A stretch of DNA of 64,000 nucleotides from Epiperipatus broadwayi (GCA_028023455.1 JAQFVV010000112.1:2418001-2482000), one strand, 5' to 3'. Counted from the stretch's first letter, positions 36,843 to 50,645 are shown. Notes: a model not told the origin generated them from the sequence alone. Program-made: numbers and translations.

Positions 36843-39800
36843 GGAAAAACAGCATGAAAAAATTTTCTTATTGTGACTATTTCCATTTTTGTTCTACCTC
36901 AAAAGAAGAAGAAAATCATTTTCTTCAAAAAAGGGGTAATCATGAGAATCATCTACAGCAAATTGTTATTAAATAATATGTGAAATTTAAAACTGTTTCA
37001 CATGATAAAATCTTGGAAATATAAATTTACCTGCAAAAATGGCATTATATTTAATAAATTTAAATAACTTTTGCATTTAAAGATTAATAAATGCCTGCAA
37101 AAATGTTTAAAACCTGCAAATTATTTCTTCTCTCCATGTGTTGTTATGGAGATTGCTGTGGTCAATATGATGTTAGAATTAAATATTTTCTCCTGCAAAT
37201 ATTCAATCATCTTTGATAAACATTCTTTATTAGAAGTAATTTATTATACAATATCTACATTGCTATTATAAATTTAAATAATTTGTATTATAGATTAAAT
37301 TTAAAACCTGAGTTCAAGGATTTGAAATATATTTACTGCAATAATATAAACATTTATTATGATTTAAATTCGTGAATGTATTTAATGAATAGTGATAAAC
37401 TTATCCTATACTTGTTAGCAGAACTATTTAAAATTTACCAGGAATATCCCCCAAAAATGTGTTCAACATTTAATAGTTATACTTAAAATTTTAATATCAT
37501 AATTATATTATATTATATAGTGGATATGTTTGCTGTCCATTGCCAAAATTCTTATTCATATTCAAGTTTGATGGAGAATAATTCAAGAAAGAGACAAAAG
37601 GACATTATTTAATTTATTTATTTCATAATAATAAGGTTGAATTTATTTATATTATAATTTTTCTTTATATAGTTTACTATGTGCATATTATTTTTATGTT
37701 ATAGGCTATATTTCAAAATATTATAGGTTAATGTTCTCAGAATAGTATTTTATCATATTAATATATTTTTAAAATAGTATGCATCTCCATTTTTAAAATA
37801 TGAATAATTTCTTTATGAAGGTATATTGTTACATTCTAAGCTAAATAAGATGTATATTTCTATGATTTATTTTATTATTTTTTGCATAATGTTACTAAAG
37901 ACATATTTGGCATTAATTATTGTTGTTTATCATATTTCACATGTATTAGCTGTTGTATTTTTGTTAGAGATATTACTGGTTTTCTTTCTCTATTTTAGGA
38001 GTACTTTTATATGCAAGTTTATTTATTTAACAATGGTAGTGTTAGTCTTTATCATTATTTTGCTAACTTGTTTTCAATAGGGATTGGGCATTGTCTCTCT
38101 CTTTTATTTGTTCCTTATTCCCATGCTAGCATTTATATGCTCATAGCATATAGTTTGGGGATTATAACTTACACTATCTAATTTTAAGGCAATTTCTACT
38201 TCATATTTTAACCCTGATGTGCATTCTCGTTATGTGTCTGACTAGTGACAAAATCCTAGATTCTTTATTAACCTCAAAGTAGGGTGTGTCTATTATTTTC
38301 ACTTTGCCTTATTTTATTATTATTGAAGGTGGACTTTGTTTGTATAGTATGTTTAACAAAACATGTATAAGATTTTATCATGGCTTTATCTTATATTTTT
38401 AATGATTTTATCAGAGTATTGAGGAATTCTACCTTACCTCATAGCATTCTTGGTTGGCTTAAAATGTGAATAAGAGATTGTAAATGTGTACACCCTATAT
38501 TTGAAACTTTGCTAATTATCAGGACTAAGTATGATAAAATTGATTTAAAAATTTTAAAGTTTATTTTAGCCATAAATAGACTATACATCTGTCATAATTT
38601 TGTCAATGCTGAATGGTAAGCTAATATTATTATTATTGAGTATATACATATGAATGTTATTATCATGGTATGAATGAATTGATAAATGTGAACTTTTGAC
38701 TAATTAACAATAGAAATTATAATCCAATGAAATTTATTTTAATAAAACAATCCAATTTTTAATTCTTCTGTTGTACAATTTTGAAGAAGTGACATTGTAA
38801 AACTTTTGGCTATGTAGACTCACACATGGAATATTTGAAATTTTGTTTTATATTTATTGTTATACTTAAGAAATTTTTGTAGTTATTTCTTCACATCATT
38901 TTACTTATCAAACAGAAATAATTTCATATATTGAGTAAAATTTAAATGCTTATAAAATATTATACAATTATTTTAAATGTATTTGTTAAAAGAGCATATA
39001 ACATTTAAATTAATGAGTCACTTTATTGAGGGCACTAGTATTACAACTAAGAAAGATGTAATTGTTTAATAAAATATTACAATTGGATTTGTTATTTGGA
39101 TCATTTTAATTAATTTGATTTCCTGACTTTAAATCATGGTGCATATTCTAAAGTTATTTTCACATTGGAAGATCATATTTATTATTTTACAATAAAATTT
39201 AATTTCACAAGAACCTGGTTCATATTTAGAAGGTGTTTAAGTAGATTTATTATAAGATGTTTAAGATAGTTACAAGATCCCTTATTCATTCTTAATATCT
39301 GAGTGTGCTTCTAGATTATTCTTTAGCTTATTCTAAAATTAAGAGACCATGCAATATTTATTTAAGTTAATATTATTGTTATTGTCATAATTATGATAGA
39401 TACTAGCTTAGGGGTAGTGTTTGTCTTATCTATTTTATTAACTAGGATTGCTTTCAATATTGAATAAATCTAGAGTCATAAGAATTTATGAGCTCATATT
39501 ACCCTGAGATACCCGGATTTAAATTAATGAATCACATTATTAAATTTATTTTATTTTACTATTACAATTTTACATTCAAAGATGGATCGTATGTGGTATA
39601 AATTTTCAAAGAACATTTTAAAATTTAATAAGAATTAAATAATGTTTTATCTTATCAAAGCAATGAGTTGCTTAGAATATACTGAAGATTTGTATTGTAT
39701 CTTTGTAGAAGAAATTTAAATGTAACTTTAATGGCATATGCTTTCGATACTGAGATTCTTTTAATTATGCTAGAGTGAATTGAAATTTCTCCTCTTCATT

Positions 39801-40165
39801 TATTAATAGTACCATTTGGTATTTTTATTATATTTTATTATAATGCTTTCCCTGTTTATCTTTGTATGGTGGGGCATATGTTATTAACCGACAGAACATA
39901 GCTTTGTCAAGTTGTAGCTGTCAAGAGATGTTTTAATTTTACTCTGTGCAGAGTTACTCATCTCTCCTTTCTTAAGTTACAGAATGGTGGGTACCGCTGT
40001 ATTTATGTATCTGACATTATCATCATCACAATTTTCTTGGTTACTATACAAATATATCCATGTGTGTGTATATATTTCTATGACTACATTTTTTTTACAA
40101 TTTGTAAAGGTTTTAGCAATAATTAGTATAAAAATTGTTTTTATGTAGCATTAATAGCATACAAT
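36843..40165. other. AT-rich non-coding stretch
   Basis: No coding region or element was recognised in these 3.3 kb. The 84-codon hydrophobic ORF at 37826-38080 is typical of chance ORFs in T-rich DNA. Confidence 0.45.
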
Positions 40166-41601
40166 CATATATATATATGCTTACTTTACCATTCACTGTA
40201 GACTAGCCAAAGGCCATAAGTCCAACCACAATGAATGTGCCTTAAACTCAATGATAATAAACACACAAATAGTTATGGTAGAAAATAAATTATAAACTAA
40301 AATTGAAAAAAAAAAAAAACAATGAAGAAAAAACAGAAAAGTTTAAATTATTATTTTTATTTCTATTAAAATATATTTGTGTAAATCATGATTTTAACTG
40401 TATAAATAAAAGAGATTGCATTGACATATAAAATGGAAACTCCTAATGCATAAAATCCATTAAGAAAGGAATTTAATCTATAAATCAATCAGAATAAAGA
40501 AATTTTAGCTTAAAAATGTAAATTCCTAATATATAAAATTCATTAAAGTAGAAATTTTAATCGTAAAAAAGAAAAAAATCCATTGAAATAGAATAAGTTA
40601 AAATGTAAATTGTTGGTATTACAATACCAACAAAAATATAAGATATCACGGGAAACCAAAACAATGAAGCATTAGTAACCACTAATTAGCAAATGGAATG
40701 CTAAAGCAAATCAAAAAAGGTATAAATAAAGAAGTTGTCTTTTGTTCATTTTCTTGCCCTTGCTGAAAATCTTTCTCTCCAGCTGAAGAAATCATTTGCT
40801 GAAAGTCATCTTGCTGAAGAATATCTTGTCTTTCTGAAAGAAATCTTTTGCTGAAGCTCTTTAGGATAGTATCACCACACTGTATATTGAACTGTTTTGT
40901 TTATATAAGAAAATCTAAAAATGTACCATGCCATGAATATATGTGAGTGGAGCCCTTGTCTCCACTCTCCCATCCATTCTCAAACCAGAGTCATGACAAT
41001 GTAGTCCAGTTGGAGAACCTAGAGAGAGTTCCTGATTGATGCTTGCTACCTGATATGAATGACTGCCAAGAAAATGTATGTTTAAACATGAAAAGACTAT
41101 AAAACGCTACCCTAGCCATCAGAAATGAGGTGCGGTCGCTATCACTGCTGAATCAAGTTGATATATTACACACACGCCTTGAGTTACCAGTAACTTTAAT
41201 GTTAACCTTATCTTTATTTTAACTTGATTTTAGATTTGCATCATTTTTACAATTATGTATGTATTATATAAGACAATTTATATTTTGATTTTAATTAGTT
41301 AAAATGTTTCGATGAAGATCTGTGTATGAATTAAATGCTAGATTTATAAATTATATTATTCTATAATCTCTAAATATATTTTGAATTACACCTTGGATAG
41401 ATTTTAACTAGTATAGTGGTGATTGTTAATGTTATTAATTTATGTAAATAATTACACTTTAACAGATTGTCTATATACTCCTGGAATTCTATAATCACTT
41501 TCATCTATTCTTTTAAAGAAAGGAATGATATGATTTAAAGAAAGGAATGAGATGATTCCTTTCACATAATATGGAATGTAAAAATAGAATATATATATAT
41601 T

Positions 41602-43636
41602 GTAACGATATATAAATATGTCGTTACATTAATTTAAAATAAAAACTTAAAAGTTCGCAAATAAAAGTAAAAAACTAAACGCTAAAATTAAAATGTTTGT
41701 TAAACGTATATACATTCGCACAGAGGCCAAACTTTAAAAATATTTTTTTTTAAAAAAAAAAATAAGTATTTGAACGTATTTTTTTTATAAAAAAGTACAA
41801 GATTTAAAAATAAAAACAGGTATTAATTAATGTAATCTGTAAATGGAAATGATTGTTTATAAGTTGTTTGAAAAGCAAGCTAGCTTTGGGCTCTTGTATA
41901 ATTAAAATGATCTGATGAAAGATAGATAAGAAAATAAAAAGAAATTAGCTTGACCAATGGAAGCACCAAGCCTCAGCCCGGACCCGAATGAAAATTTGGA
42001 TTAGTGACGTCTTTGTTCAGTCAATCTGAAGATTTACTATAAAAAGAGAAATATTGAGTTCCAGCATGGTGTGTTTGAGAGGTGGTAGGACGCACATACC
42101 ACACTCTCTATTTAAAAATGAAAAATGAAAAGACTGTGATACCTTGAACCAGCTATTGCCATCTCCAGAACATTATCTTCCAATGGAGGTGTCATGGGAA
42201 TTAAAAGCAGAAATCTGGACTCTTCTACCGTGAGCTATGAACTTTACAAATTAACAACAACCAAAAAAAGTAATTAAGAACTTTCGTCAGTGATTTTTTT
42301 TAAAAATTCAGCTAATTTAAATTTTAAAATGAACTCTTATTTGATTTTCAAATTAATAATTGATTGTTTAAATTTATATAGTTAAGTTTTGCTAAAATCA
42401 TTTCCATTTTATTATTTTTATTTGTAGTAATATTTATTGTAGAAATTATTAAATGCATTACATTTAAGTTGGGTATAGACGTTGCATAGATTCATTAGTG
42501 GTTGATTATGTTGTGGTTTTCACATTCGATTAGAATATATGGGTCAATGATATCACTGCAAGCATCTTACGATGAATGCTAATGGGATTTGTATATTCCC
42601 TATGCAAGTGACGTTTATCGATGACTTTGTATTTTGATCGGCTGTGTTTAATTTGGAATGTTTTTGACCGTGGAGTCTGTGCAGCTGATCTGTACTCAAT
42701 ATTTTAAAGCAAATTTATAAAAATAATCTGTGCGAACGTATTTAAATGTTAAATTTAAGTCGGGCGTGAATGGCTATATAGTTTTGTAAAGTTATATTAA
42801 GGGAGGGCAATCTTAGGTTATTCGTTTCGTGGTTGAATTGGCTCAATGGATTGGATATATTTGTGTAATTAATAGATGTAGTATGAGGTCCGCTACAGGC
42901 AGGATTGCATATATACGCCACACACCTTCTGTTTGCCTATGGATGGGTTTGTAAGTCGGCAGAAGACCGCAGTCCATTCCTATGGAGTTTTTTGTTTATT
43001 GTTCTACTTGCCAACAGATGTAACATCCCTGTTGGTGGAGAGTCAATGTCTTCTCTAATTCTACTTACTGTTCAGATGTCCATTCCCGACAGTATAGTAT
43101 TTTGTGTTGTCGTATCATGCTACATTGAATACATGAATGTATCAGATGGATTGGCCCCAGTTGATTGCGAAATTTGTTGCCTAAGGTTAAATCAGGGAAG
43201 AATATTTTCTTTTCAAATGCAGATCTATGTAGTCGATTCATACTTGACTATCTAAATAAAATATTAAACTTATTGAAACTTAGTTAAAGGTAAAATTAAA
43301 AGTTAATATAAAATCTAAAATGTTAAACTTATTCCTCAAAATTTAAATGTTATTTTATATGTGCGTAAATAAATATTTTTGTGTGTTAATTTCTGGCAGT
43401 GGCTTTTATTTATTGATATTTAAGATATAAATTAAGATATAGATTTTTATCTCTGCGTCTCCGCTGAGCTAGTGACTTGGGCTAACGATCGGAATATTTA
43501 AATAAAGTGGAATCTTAACAGCGCGTATCTGCCTACTCTATAAATTTTTCTAGGCTCAAATGCCTAGATGGCGCCCTGGTAGTTGCAGATATTGTTTTTG
43601 CGGTTAGATTCGATCTTCACTTTCATTTCGATCATT
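41602..43636 (+). mobile_element. Inserted LTR-like block, TGTAACGA...
   Basis: This block is absent from the right repeat, where the flanking sequences are joined by a TA tract. It begins TGTAACGA, followed within 20 bases by 'tcgttaca', a small palindrome. The right edge merges with 'tataatatatatata'. Its second half is shared, inverted, with 16040-17040. It contains a 116-codon ORF (42905-43255) without known motif. A solo LTR is the favoured reading, since no pol or gag is present. The insertion postdates the host LTR. Confidence 0.6.
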
Positions 43637-44269
43637 ATAATATATATATAGGAGGAATGGAAAGGGGGAGAATAGTATAAACTGTAATCGATTTCCATTT
43701 GTTTGATCCACTCTGATAAATCTGAGAATATTGTAAAATAATTCATAAAAACTTATTGACTAAAAGTTATTGCATCCAATTCCCTCCTGCTGCATTTGTT
43801 TGTGACTATAGTTTTTTTTTTAATTATTAGAGAGAGAAAACTCAAAAAGCGTAAGTGTAGTTTGAAAGTTAATGAAATGTTTCTTTGAGTTATAGCTACA
43901 ATGAAAGACATGTGACAATATTCATAATAAAATTTTGATTTATGTTTTTAAAAAGTAAAAGATCTAAGTTTGTGTTATGTTGTTATATGCTTTTAAGTCA
44001 ATCCTAGGATTACTGTTATATGTATTTTTGCTTCGGAAGAGGAGAAAAAGGTAAATAATTATTTTATAGCGGATTTTTTTTGTTTTGTAAAATTTCAAAA
44101 TCATACTATTTTATATACATTGAATAAATAAGGTTTGAAATTTAAGGCCATTTGATCATGTCCCTATCTTACTGTGTTACTTGGTGATCCAGAGCATTTC
44201 AGCACCTACTCATCGCTCTTTGTCATATCTTCAAGAGATACTGCATCTTTTTGGGATTTCATATATATA

Positions 44270-45256
44270 TATGAAAAACAAAAAACAAGTTAAAAACTTG
44301 CTAATGCTTGTATTTATATCAACAGATGGTGTTCTACCAAAAACACCATCAAGCGTTTGTTTACATAAACGTCAGAGCATGCATTCACTATCTCTAACTT
44401 TAATTCCACTTTCAGATCATGATTTCAAGCTATTTGCTATCGTCAATGAAAGACAGGAATTTTAAAAACTAGATCTAAACACAAACTCTGAGCATTTATG
44501 AAACAGTTTCTATTCAGCTTGAAAGCGTGAATCTTTTAGACACGTAATGTCTTCAAACTCAGCATAGCAAGCCAGATAGCTACATGGGTCTGATCTCAGT
44601 TCAGAATCACCACATAGTAGAAGTCTCTGCAATATATATCATTGCTAGAAAGACCTCAAAGGTACATTTATGAAAAACAAAAATCAAGTTAAAAACTTGC
44701 TAACGCTTGTATTTATGTCAACAGATGGCATTCTACCAAAAACACCATCAAGCGTTTGTTTACAAGTTAGAGATAGTGAATGCATGCTCTGACGTTTATG
44801 TAAACAAACGCTTGATGGTGTTTTTTGGTAGAACGCCTTGTGTTGACATAAATACAAGCCTGAGCAAGTTTTTAACTTGTTTTTTGTTTTTCATAAATGT
44901 ACCTTTGAGGTCTTTCTAGCAATGATATATATTGCAGAGGCTTCTACTATGTGGTGATGCTGAACTGAGATCAGACCCATGTAGCTATCTGGCTTGCTAT
45001 GCTGAGTTTGAAGACATTACGTGTCTAAAAGATTCATGCTTGCAAGCTGAATAGAAACTGTTTCATAAATGCTCAGAGTTTGTGTTTAGATCTAGTTTCT
45101 AAAATTCCTGTCTTTCACTGACGATAGAAAATAGCTTGAAATCATGCTCTGAAAGTGGAATTAAAGTTAGAGATAGTGAATGCATGCTCTGACGTTTATG
45201 TAAACAAACGCTTGACGGTGTTTTTGGTAGAACGCCATCTGTTGACATATATATAT
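44270..45256. mobile_element. Foldback element with nested inverted units
   Basis: Reading left to right there are segments A, B and C, then A with part of B, then the reverse complements of B, A, C and B with a partial A. A contains 'gaaaaacaaaaaacaagtta' and 'caacagatgg'. B contains 'cgtcagagcatgcattcac'. C contains 'gtaatgtcttcaaactcagc'. The arms pair over nearly 490 bases around a centre near 44765. It is inserted in an AT tract of the left repeat; the uninterrupted neighbours can be recognised in the right repeat. No transposase is encoded, and the ORFs inside are arm-derived. Confidence 0.85.
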
Positions 45257-46031
45257 ATAACTGGACACAAACAACTAAACTTCATTCATGAACTCTGTTC
45301 ACACTACAGTGCTATCCAGTATGAAGTTAACCTTTTTATGAAGCCATTGTGTCTCGAGACCCCCCTTTTAAATTTACATATGCAATCACCAAGGATCACA
45401 ATACTTTATTTTCTTTATTTTATTAAAATCTTAAGATATGATCAAAATGTTACTGTGTAAATCTGAAAATATCTGTTGGAGGTTCCTACTGTTATATTAA
45501 AGAATTATGGTTGGCTTATATTCAAACTTGGCCCAAATATCTAACTAGTTGACTGTAAAACATGACTTTGTAAATTATACCAGAGTTAGGTCATTACTGT
45601 CTCTCTCTCAAGTGATTGCTGATAAAGCTTTTTTTTTTGTTTTAAATTACTTATATATTTTTCACAAGAATTATTGGACCATATATACAGATTGATGAGT
45701 TACAAGGGAAATTGTTTGTAACACCCATACTTAATTGTTAATTGCTTCACTAATGTAAATACTTTTATTCACTATTGTAATAACTTTGTCAATATTGTAT
45801 ATTTTCTTATATGTAAACCTGATCATCACCTGTTAGAATTCCCTTATTGAGTCTCAATTCTACCTGACTACCAAGCATACCTTAAAAAATTAACTTATGA
45901 AGTTTGAGGAGTAAGTAACTTGGTAGTAATATGGAGGAGTAGGCAAGGTTCAAACACTCTCTATCTATACCTCTAGGTTATGTTAAAGCAGCTCTATTTT
46001 TCTTACTGTTACAGTTTTTTCATGTATAATC

Positions 46032-46049
46032 TGGCATACCAAAGTGTGG
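46032..46049 (+). promoter_or_regulatory. Possible primer-binding site
   Basis: TGGCATACCAAAGTG begins 18 bases after the end of the left repeat (46013). TGG start and position are suggestive, but the spacing is longer than usual and the tRNA was not identified. Confidence 0.25.
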
Positions 46050-46696
46050 TCTTACTGTTGAGCAGACCCTAAGATGCTATAGGAAAATTTGATGATCAGA
46101 AATTTTTTTGTGAAAACAATGGTGTATTATAGAAATGTATTTTTTTTGTCTCTTGCGCTTTCTGCTCTCTCTCTTTAGTTGAAAATAAAACTAAATCAGA
46201 TACTTTTTTTTCTTTTGTCATGTAAGGGAACAGAGTGATCAAACAAGGAGTAAAAAAGATAAGGAGTCAAGTAGTATTTTTTTTGTTTTTTTCTTTATTA
46301 TTGATTTATATAATTGCTCTGTATATTTATTGAATATTTACATGGGACAGTCACATATAGAAGTAAAATAGAGATTATGGCAACACAAGAATAAAAAGTT
46401 ATAAGACATGCAGAAATATAGATGTAGAATCAGGTACAAGTAAAGTTACTAACAAAGGACAACAAAGCTGGAATACCAAGAGAGACAACAGACTGAGAAT
46501 GATTGGGAAAAGAAGCATTTATCAAAAGAAAAAGAAAAAACAAAGTTTACTTCATCAAGATCATTAATGTTACAGACAAGAGAAAGGAAAAGAGAGAAAG
46601 AACAAAAAGGAAGAACTTTTTAAAATAAAAAAAAATAGAGGAAAACAGTTTTTAAAATAAAATAAAAATAGAGGAAAACACTTTTTTTTTTGGAAA

Positions 46697-47290
46697 CATG
46701 AATGACCCAGAGGAAGGGATACATAAGGGAACAGAAGTGGATACAGATATACTATTTTCAAACAGTATGTTGGAAGACCAAACCCCAAGAATAAGGAGGA
46801 CACAGATATATCAAAACCACAATGGGTAAGAGAGTCATGGAAAATGGTAGACGCTATGGAAAGCAGACTAGAAAAAGATAGAGAGGAATGGAAACAGTAC
46901 AGAGTAGAAATCAATAGAATAAGGGAAGATGGGATAGAAAGGAAGTAAAGATGAAACAGGGGTCAATGAGTGGTGAATTCTAGACTTTGAACAAAGAGGT
47001 TACTAAATATGGCCAAAATGAAGATAGTAAAGAAAATACAAGAAGCAGAGAAATAAGAGATAGTTCAGTGGTAGCATGATTTATCCATATTAAAACCTTT
47101 CAGGGAAATATAGAAAATCTGATGACACACCTACAAAGTCTCCAAAGATAATTCATGTTTCACAGACTGTGAGAAAATGAAAAAACAGTGATCACAGCAA
47201 ACCATTTGCATAAATCAGCCAGAGATTGGTGGGGGTATATGAACAAAAAAACACCATTAGGAGACAACCCTTTCACCTTACTCAGGAGTG
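46697..47290 (+). pseudogene. gag: gag of the Gypsy element, degraded
   Basis: A frame from ATG 46697 (MNDPEEGIHKGTEVD) is followed, across stops, by charged segments (MESRLEKDREEWKQYR). A capsid-like part then reads KTFQGNIENLMTHLQSLQ and, after stops, ANHLHKSARDWWGYMNK. The ARDWW block (47218-47232) corresponds to the conserved Trp pair of Ty3/Gypsy gag ('A..WW'). No CCHC motif was recognised. Several stops and frameshifts make it non-functional. It lies directly upstream of the protease in the usual order. Confidence 0.7.
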
Positions 47291-47684
47291 TTTAGAGTGA
47301 AGACAGGCAGGAGGAACATTGCATTGGGTATCTCAGGAAAAGTATTGTACTCCAAAAGAGGCAACCCACACCCAGTTTTTTCTTTACCAGGTATCACTGT
47401 TGAAATGATTAACAGCTTTTCCCTTGTCAGAGGGGCAAATCAACCAAAACTACAAGATACAATATGCCTCTATATATAGAAATTAATGCTAGGATGCAGG
47501 AAGTGTGAAACAGAAGAGATGGCATAGTTGTTGACTATCATAGATTTTAGCAATTTAAATAAACCAATAGAGAAAGAAAAAGAAAATTCTCATGAAAAGG
47601 AAAAATGCACATCAACAATCATTTATGAAAATGAGAAACCACTTCACAAGTCACCACATTAAGATTGTCCCACAATGTATTAAT

Positions 47685-48090
47685 CGAAGAGGTCCTGGTT
47701 ATGATTTTATTGGACACAGGAAGCCAGGTGTCACTTGTGCCAAAAGAAAGGTGCAATGTGACAGAGGAGTAAAGACAAGGTGGCCACCTTTCCAGAGCAT
47801 GTTACTCACATTACTCTAGAAAACAATAAAGACTAGAATAGAAATCTGTCAATTGTGGCTTGACATCAAAAGAGAATCTACGATAGTAAATCACACATTT
47901 TTGATAATGGCAGGTTTGATCCAAGACATAGTGTTAGGATCTGACTTTCTAGTGGAACATCAATCCATGATAAACTATGAAAAGGAGACATTCATATTTT
48001 ATGAGGAAAAACTGGCATTCAGCGATAAGAAAACCCAAGTTACTACTAAAGTTAGCTGTATACAAGAATCACTTAACCCGGAGTCCAAAT
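47685..48090 (+). pseudogene. pro: Retropepsin of the Gypsy element
   Basis: VLVMILLDTGSQVSLVPKE carries the aspartic protease signature DTGS with the catalytic Asp at 47713-47715. After a frame change the C-terminal flap and end appear as NHTFLIMAGLIQDIVLGSDF, equivalent to the 'ILG.DFL' block that closes retroviral-type proteases (47890-47955). The two halves are in different frames with stops between, so it is dead, though the active site triplet is kept. It normally cleaves the gag-pol polyprotein. Confidence 0.85.
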
Positions 48091-48099
48091 AAAATAAAA

Positions 48100-49015
48100 A
48101 AGTCATCCTCAAAGGTGAAGATGACAAAAAAACTAGCCAAGATGCTACGAGAACACATAAGGGCATTCTCAAATGTGCCAGGAATCATTAAGGAATATAT
48201 GCACTGGATCCAAGTCAAGGAAAAAACATACTTTCACACAAAGAATATATCCTATACCTTATCAGTATAAAAAAGAAGTGGGAGACTAGCTAAAAGCCAT
48301 GATAGAAGGGAATTATAGAGAGGAGTTTATCACCATACAATAATCTGATAGTACTACTTTAAAAAAAGCTCAATAATAGCATCACTATTCCAAAAAAAAG
48401 ACATACTCCTGGCCATTCAGAATGTCTTCACATGGCTTGCTAATAAGATAATTTTCACTATATTGGATCAAAATTGTCCTACACCAACAGGACAGAAAAT
48501 GCACAGCTTTCAGACATGAAGAGAACACCTATGTATTCGGATGGATGCCATTTGGCCTCATCAACAATGGTACAGGGTAAATACAGTGCCTAGATAAGGT
48601 CTTATCAGAGTAAAATGAAACAACATATGGTGTGCTATGTTGATGTTGTTATTGGTCCATCTAAAAAAATTCCTCAAGGATTGTGTAGACAAAAATATTA
48701 CTATAAACTTCAGTAAAAGCTGCTTTGCAGTACAGGAGATTACTTTCCTGGGGCATTTACTGAATGGACAAGGGATCTTGTCTCACCCAGAGAAAATAAT
48801 GGCCATCAATATGGTCATTTATGGGTGGACGCAATTTCGACCATAATTTCTATAAAAACTAAACATGCTTCATTGCTACTAGAACTACTAAAAAAGGACT
48901 TGTGGTGGAAATGGCCAGTAGAAAGGATTTTGGAAAAAATTAAACCAAAATTTTCTGCAAACTGTGATATTAAACCATCCAGACTTTACCTGTCCATTTT
49001 AGCTGCAAATTGATA
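48100..49015 (+). pseudogene. pol: Reverse transcriptase of the Gypsy element
   Basis: Blocks appear in the expected order across frames. MLREHIRAFSNVPGIIKEY is the N-terminal connection segment. A degraded palm start follows, then TAFRHEENTYVFGWMPFGL (MPFGL at 48545-48559). CYVDVVIG follows at 48633-48653, in the place of YVDD with the second Asp changed to Val. KSCFAVQEITFLGHLLNGQG with LSHPEKI is the FLGH block, and thumb-like sequence follows. The loss of the second catalytic Asp plus many stops means it cannot polymerise. Clear Ty3/Gypsy-type pol. Confidence 0.85.
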
Positions 49016-49400
49016 GCAGAGGGGCCTGGGAGTCAAATTATTCCAGATTGACCAACATAACACAGACATAAGGTCTTATATTTCTGAAGTAGAATGCTCC
49101 AAGGGGCAGAAACAAATTACCCCATGACAGAACAAGAGACTCTGGCAATAGGATGGACCTGCCAGAGATTCAAAAAATTATTAGCATTGGAAGTAATCAC
49201 CATCATGGACTACCAGTGTCTCCAAGTCCCTCAACAGAGGATATCTTACCAATGACCACCTTATCAGATGGAGTTTGTTCTTGCAACAGTTCAGTTATTA
49301 ACATGGAGCAGAATACGTGGTAGCAGACATCTTGAACTGTCATCCAGTAGAGATCCTACCACAGAACTTGGTGGTGGTAGAGATGCACATAGCAGTGATA
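49016..49400 (+). pseudogene. pol: RNase H region of the Gypsy element, decayed
   Basis: Fragments such as GLGVKLFQIDQ, SEVECSKGQKQ and, near the end, AEYVVADILNCHPV are recognisable as the 'G.G.vL.Q', 'y...e.E' and 'N..ADaLSR' segments of Ty3-type RNase H. Frames shift repeatedly. Assignment depends on order between RT and integrase. Confidence 0.6.
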
Positions 49401-49539
49401 TCCATTAATGTGGATGACAGTGGAATGAGATTTAAAAAAATTGGTCCAGTGGCAGAGAATGGACACAAAATATGGACCTATCATGGAAACCCTTAAGAAA
49501 GGCCAGGTACCAGAACTAAAAAGATGTTATTGGATTTAG

Positions 49540-50645
49540 AAAAACTTTTTGGTGTATGAAACCTGGTATTGGGCTAACCCTTAGAAAATTCTGGTATCAC
49601 AGGAACTCAGAGGATGGTTGATTGAGCACAATCATAACCTATGTGGACATTATGGCCACTGAAAAAGAGAGTGTTATACATAATCAATTCCACTGGCAAA
49701 GGAAGTACTCTTGTATTTTAATCAGCCAGGTATTCACCCAGAGTAAACCCCCTAACCTGTCAAACATGAGGATGATCATACAGTTATTACCAAAGAGTTC
49801 AAATGAACTTTTGGCAGTAAACCCTTATGGACCATTACCTGCTTTTATTCGATATAATTATTTTTTGTAATGTCTGATATGTTTTCAAAGTATGTCTTGG
49901 CAGACCCAGTATGACAAGCAGACTCTCAAAGTGTACTCAAACCCCTGTGTTTGAAACAGTTCATTGTAGGAAAATCACAGACTATTCTATCAGACCATGG
50001 GTCTACATTCACATCAAGACAATGGAGGAAATGTACCAACAGGGCATTAGACATATTTTTGCCCTCAATAAGGAATCTCCAGTCTAACCCATGTTAGAAA
50101 ATCATGAGTGAGCTAAATTGCTGGGCCTGGATGTCCTCAGGCAGTAATCATAAGAGTTGGATGAAACAAATGCATAGGGTGGCAAGTTACCTAAACCCCA
50201 ATAAAAATGAATCTACCAGTTTCACTCCAGCATGACCCCATTTCAGGACACTAGACCCAGGGTTTATAAAAACACTATTTCCAGTAGAGCAAGAAATAAG
50301 ATCAAGCCAATGCCAGAAAGTGATTGGAACATATGGTAGAGAAAAGAAGTAAAAGGGGAAAGTGAAATACATACAACTTTCAAACTGGAAAACAGGGGTG
50401 GGTTAAAACACCACATACTAGTAAACCACTAGAGGGGCAGTACAAAAAATTCTTCCCACTATATGAAGGGCCTTTCAATAAAAAAAATGGGGGAGAATGT
50501 CTTTTTATTAAAAATGAGCGAGGGACTGGAAACATTCAACACAAGATTTTTAAAGCCATACCATGGCAGAACAATTAGAATGCAAAAGAATAGAGGACAT
50601 AACAAACCCCAAAGAGAAAGATCTACGTGTAAAAAAATCATTTAA
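49540..50645 (+). pseudogene. pol: Integrase of the Gypsy element, decayed
   Basis: An N-terminal zinc-binding-like stretch reads LIEHNHNLCGHYGH, then NQFHWQRKY, with the Cys pair lost. The core follows: ELLAVNPYGPLP (the first catalytic Asp replaced by Asn), VMSDMFSKYVLADPV, and ILSDHGSTFTS with the second Asp kept (49992-49994). The C-terminal domain is readable in one frame as GENVFLLKMSEGLE and TFNTRFLKPYHGR, close to the usual 'RLKPYH' end, and finishes KKII at 50642. Stops and shifts are abundant. It would have inserted the cDNA into the genome. Confidence 0.8.

Larger units (their letters stand above)
40166..46013 (+). repeat. Left long direct repeat of the Gypsy nest
   Basis: Three pieces (about 40166-41601, 43637-44269, 45257-46013) match the right repeat (50853-58313) in order. 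Landmarks are 'tgccttaaactcaatgataa' (about 40231 and 50921), 'aactgtaatc' after a purine tract (43671-43682 and 52271-52283), 'ctggacacaaacaactaaac' against 'ctggacacaagcaactaaac', and a shared end 'tcttactgttaca'. The whole could be one long LTR, or 3' internal sequence plus an LTR that starts at the purine tract (about 43683). It is interrupted by the inserts at 41602-43636 and 44270-45256. Confidence 0.75.

Noticed and set aside
36776-36976. 66-codon ORF starting MSSSSSS with a His run
   Set aside because: It is mostly a translation of the GTC/ATC triplet tail of the RT element.
42905-43255. 116-codon ORF in the inserted LTR-like block
   Set aside because: No known motif, and the related block at 16 kb shows no sign of keeping it; treated as incidental.
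44181-45460. ORFs of 60-100 codons in and around the foldback element
   Set aside because: They share segments because they are translated from the same repeated arms; no codon-level conservation is expected or seen.
46570-46914. 114-codon minus-strand ORF rich in Phe/Leu/Ser
   Set aside because: It is the antisense of the purine-rich gag start of the Gypsy element, so an antisense shadow.
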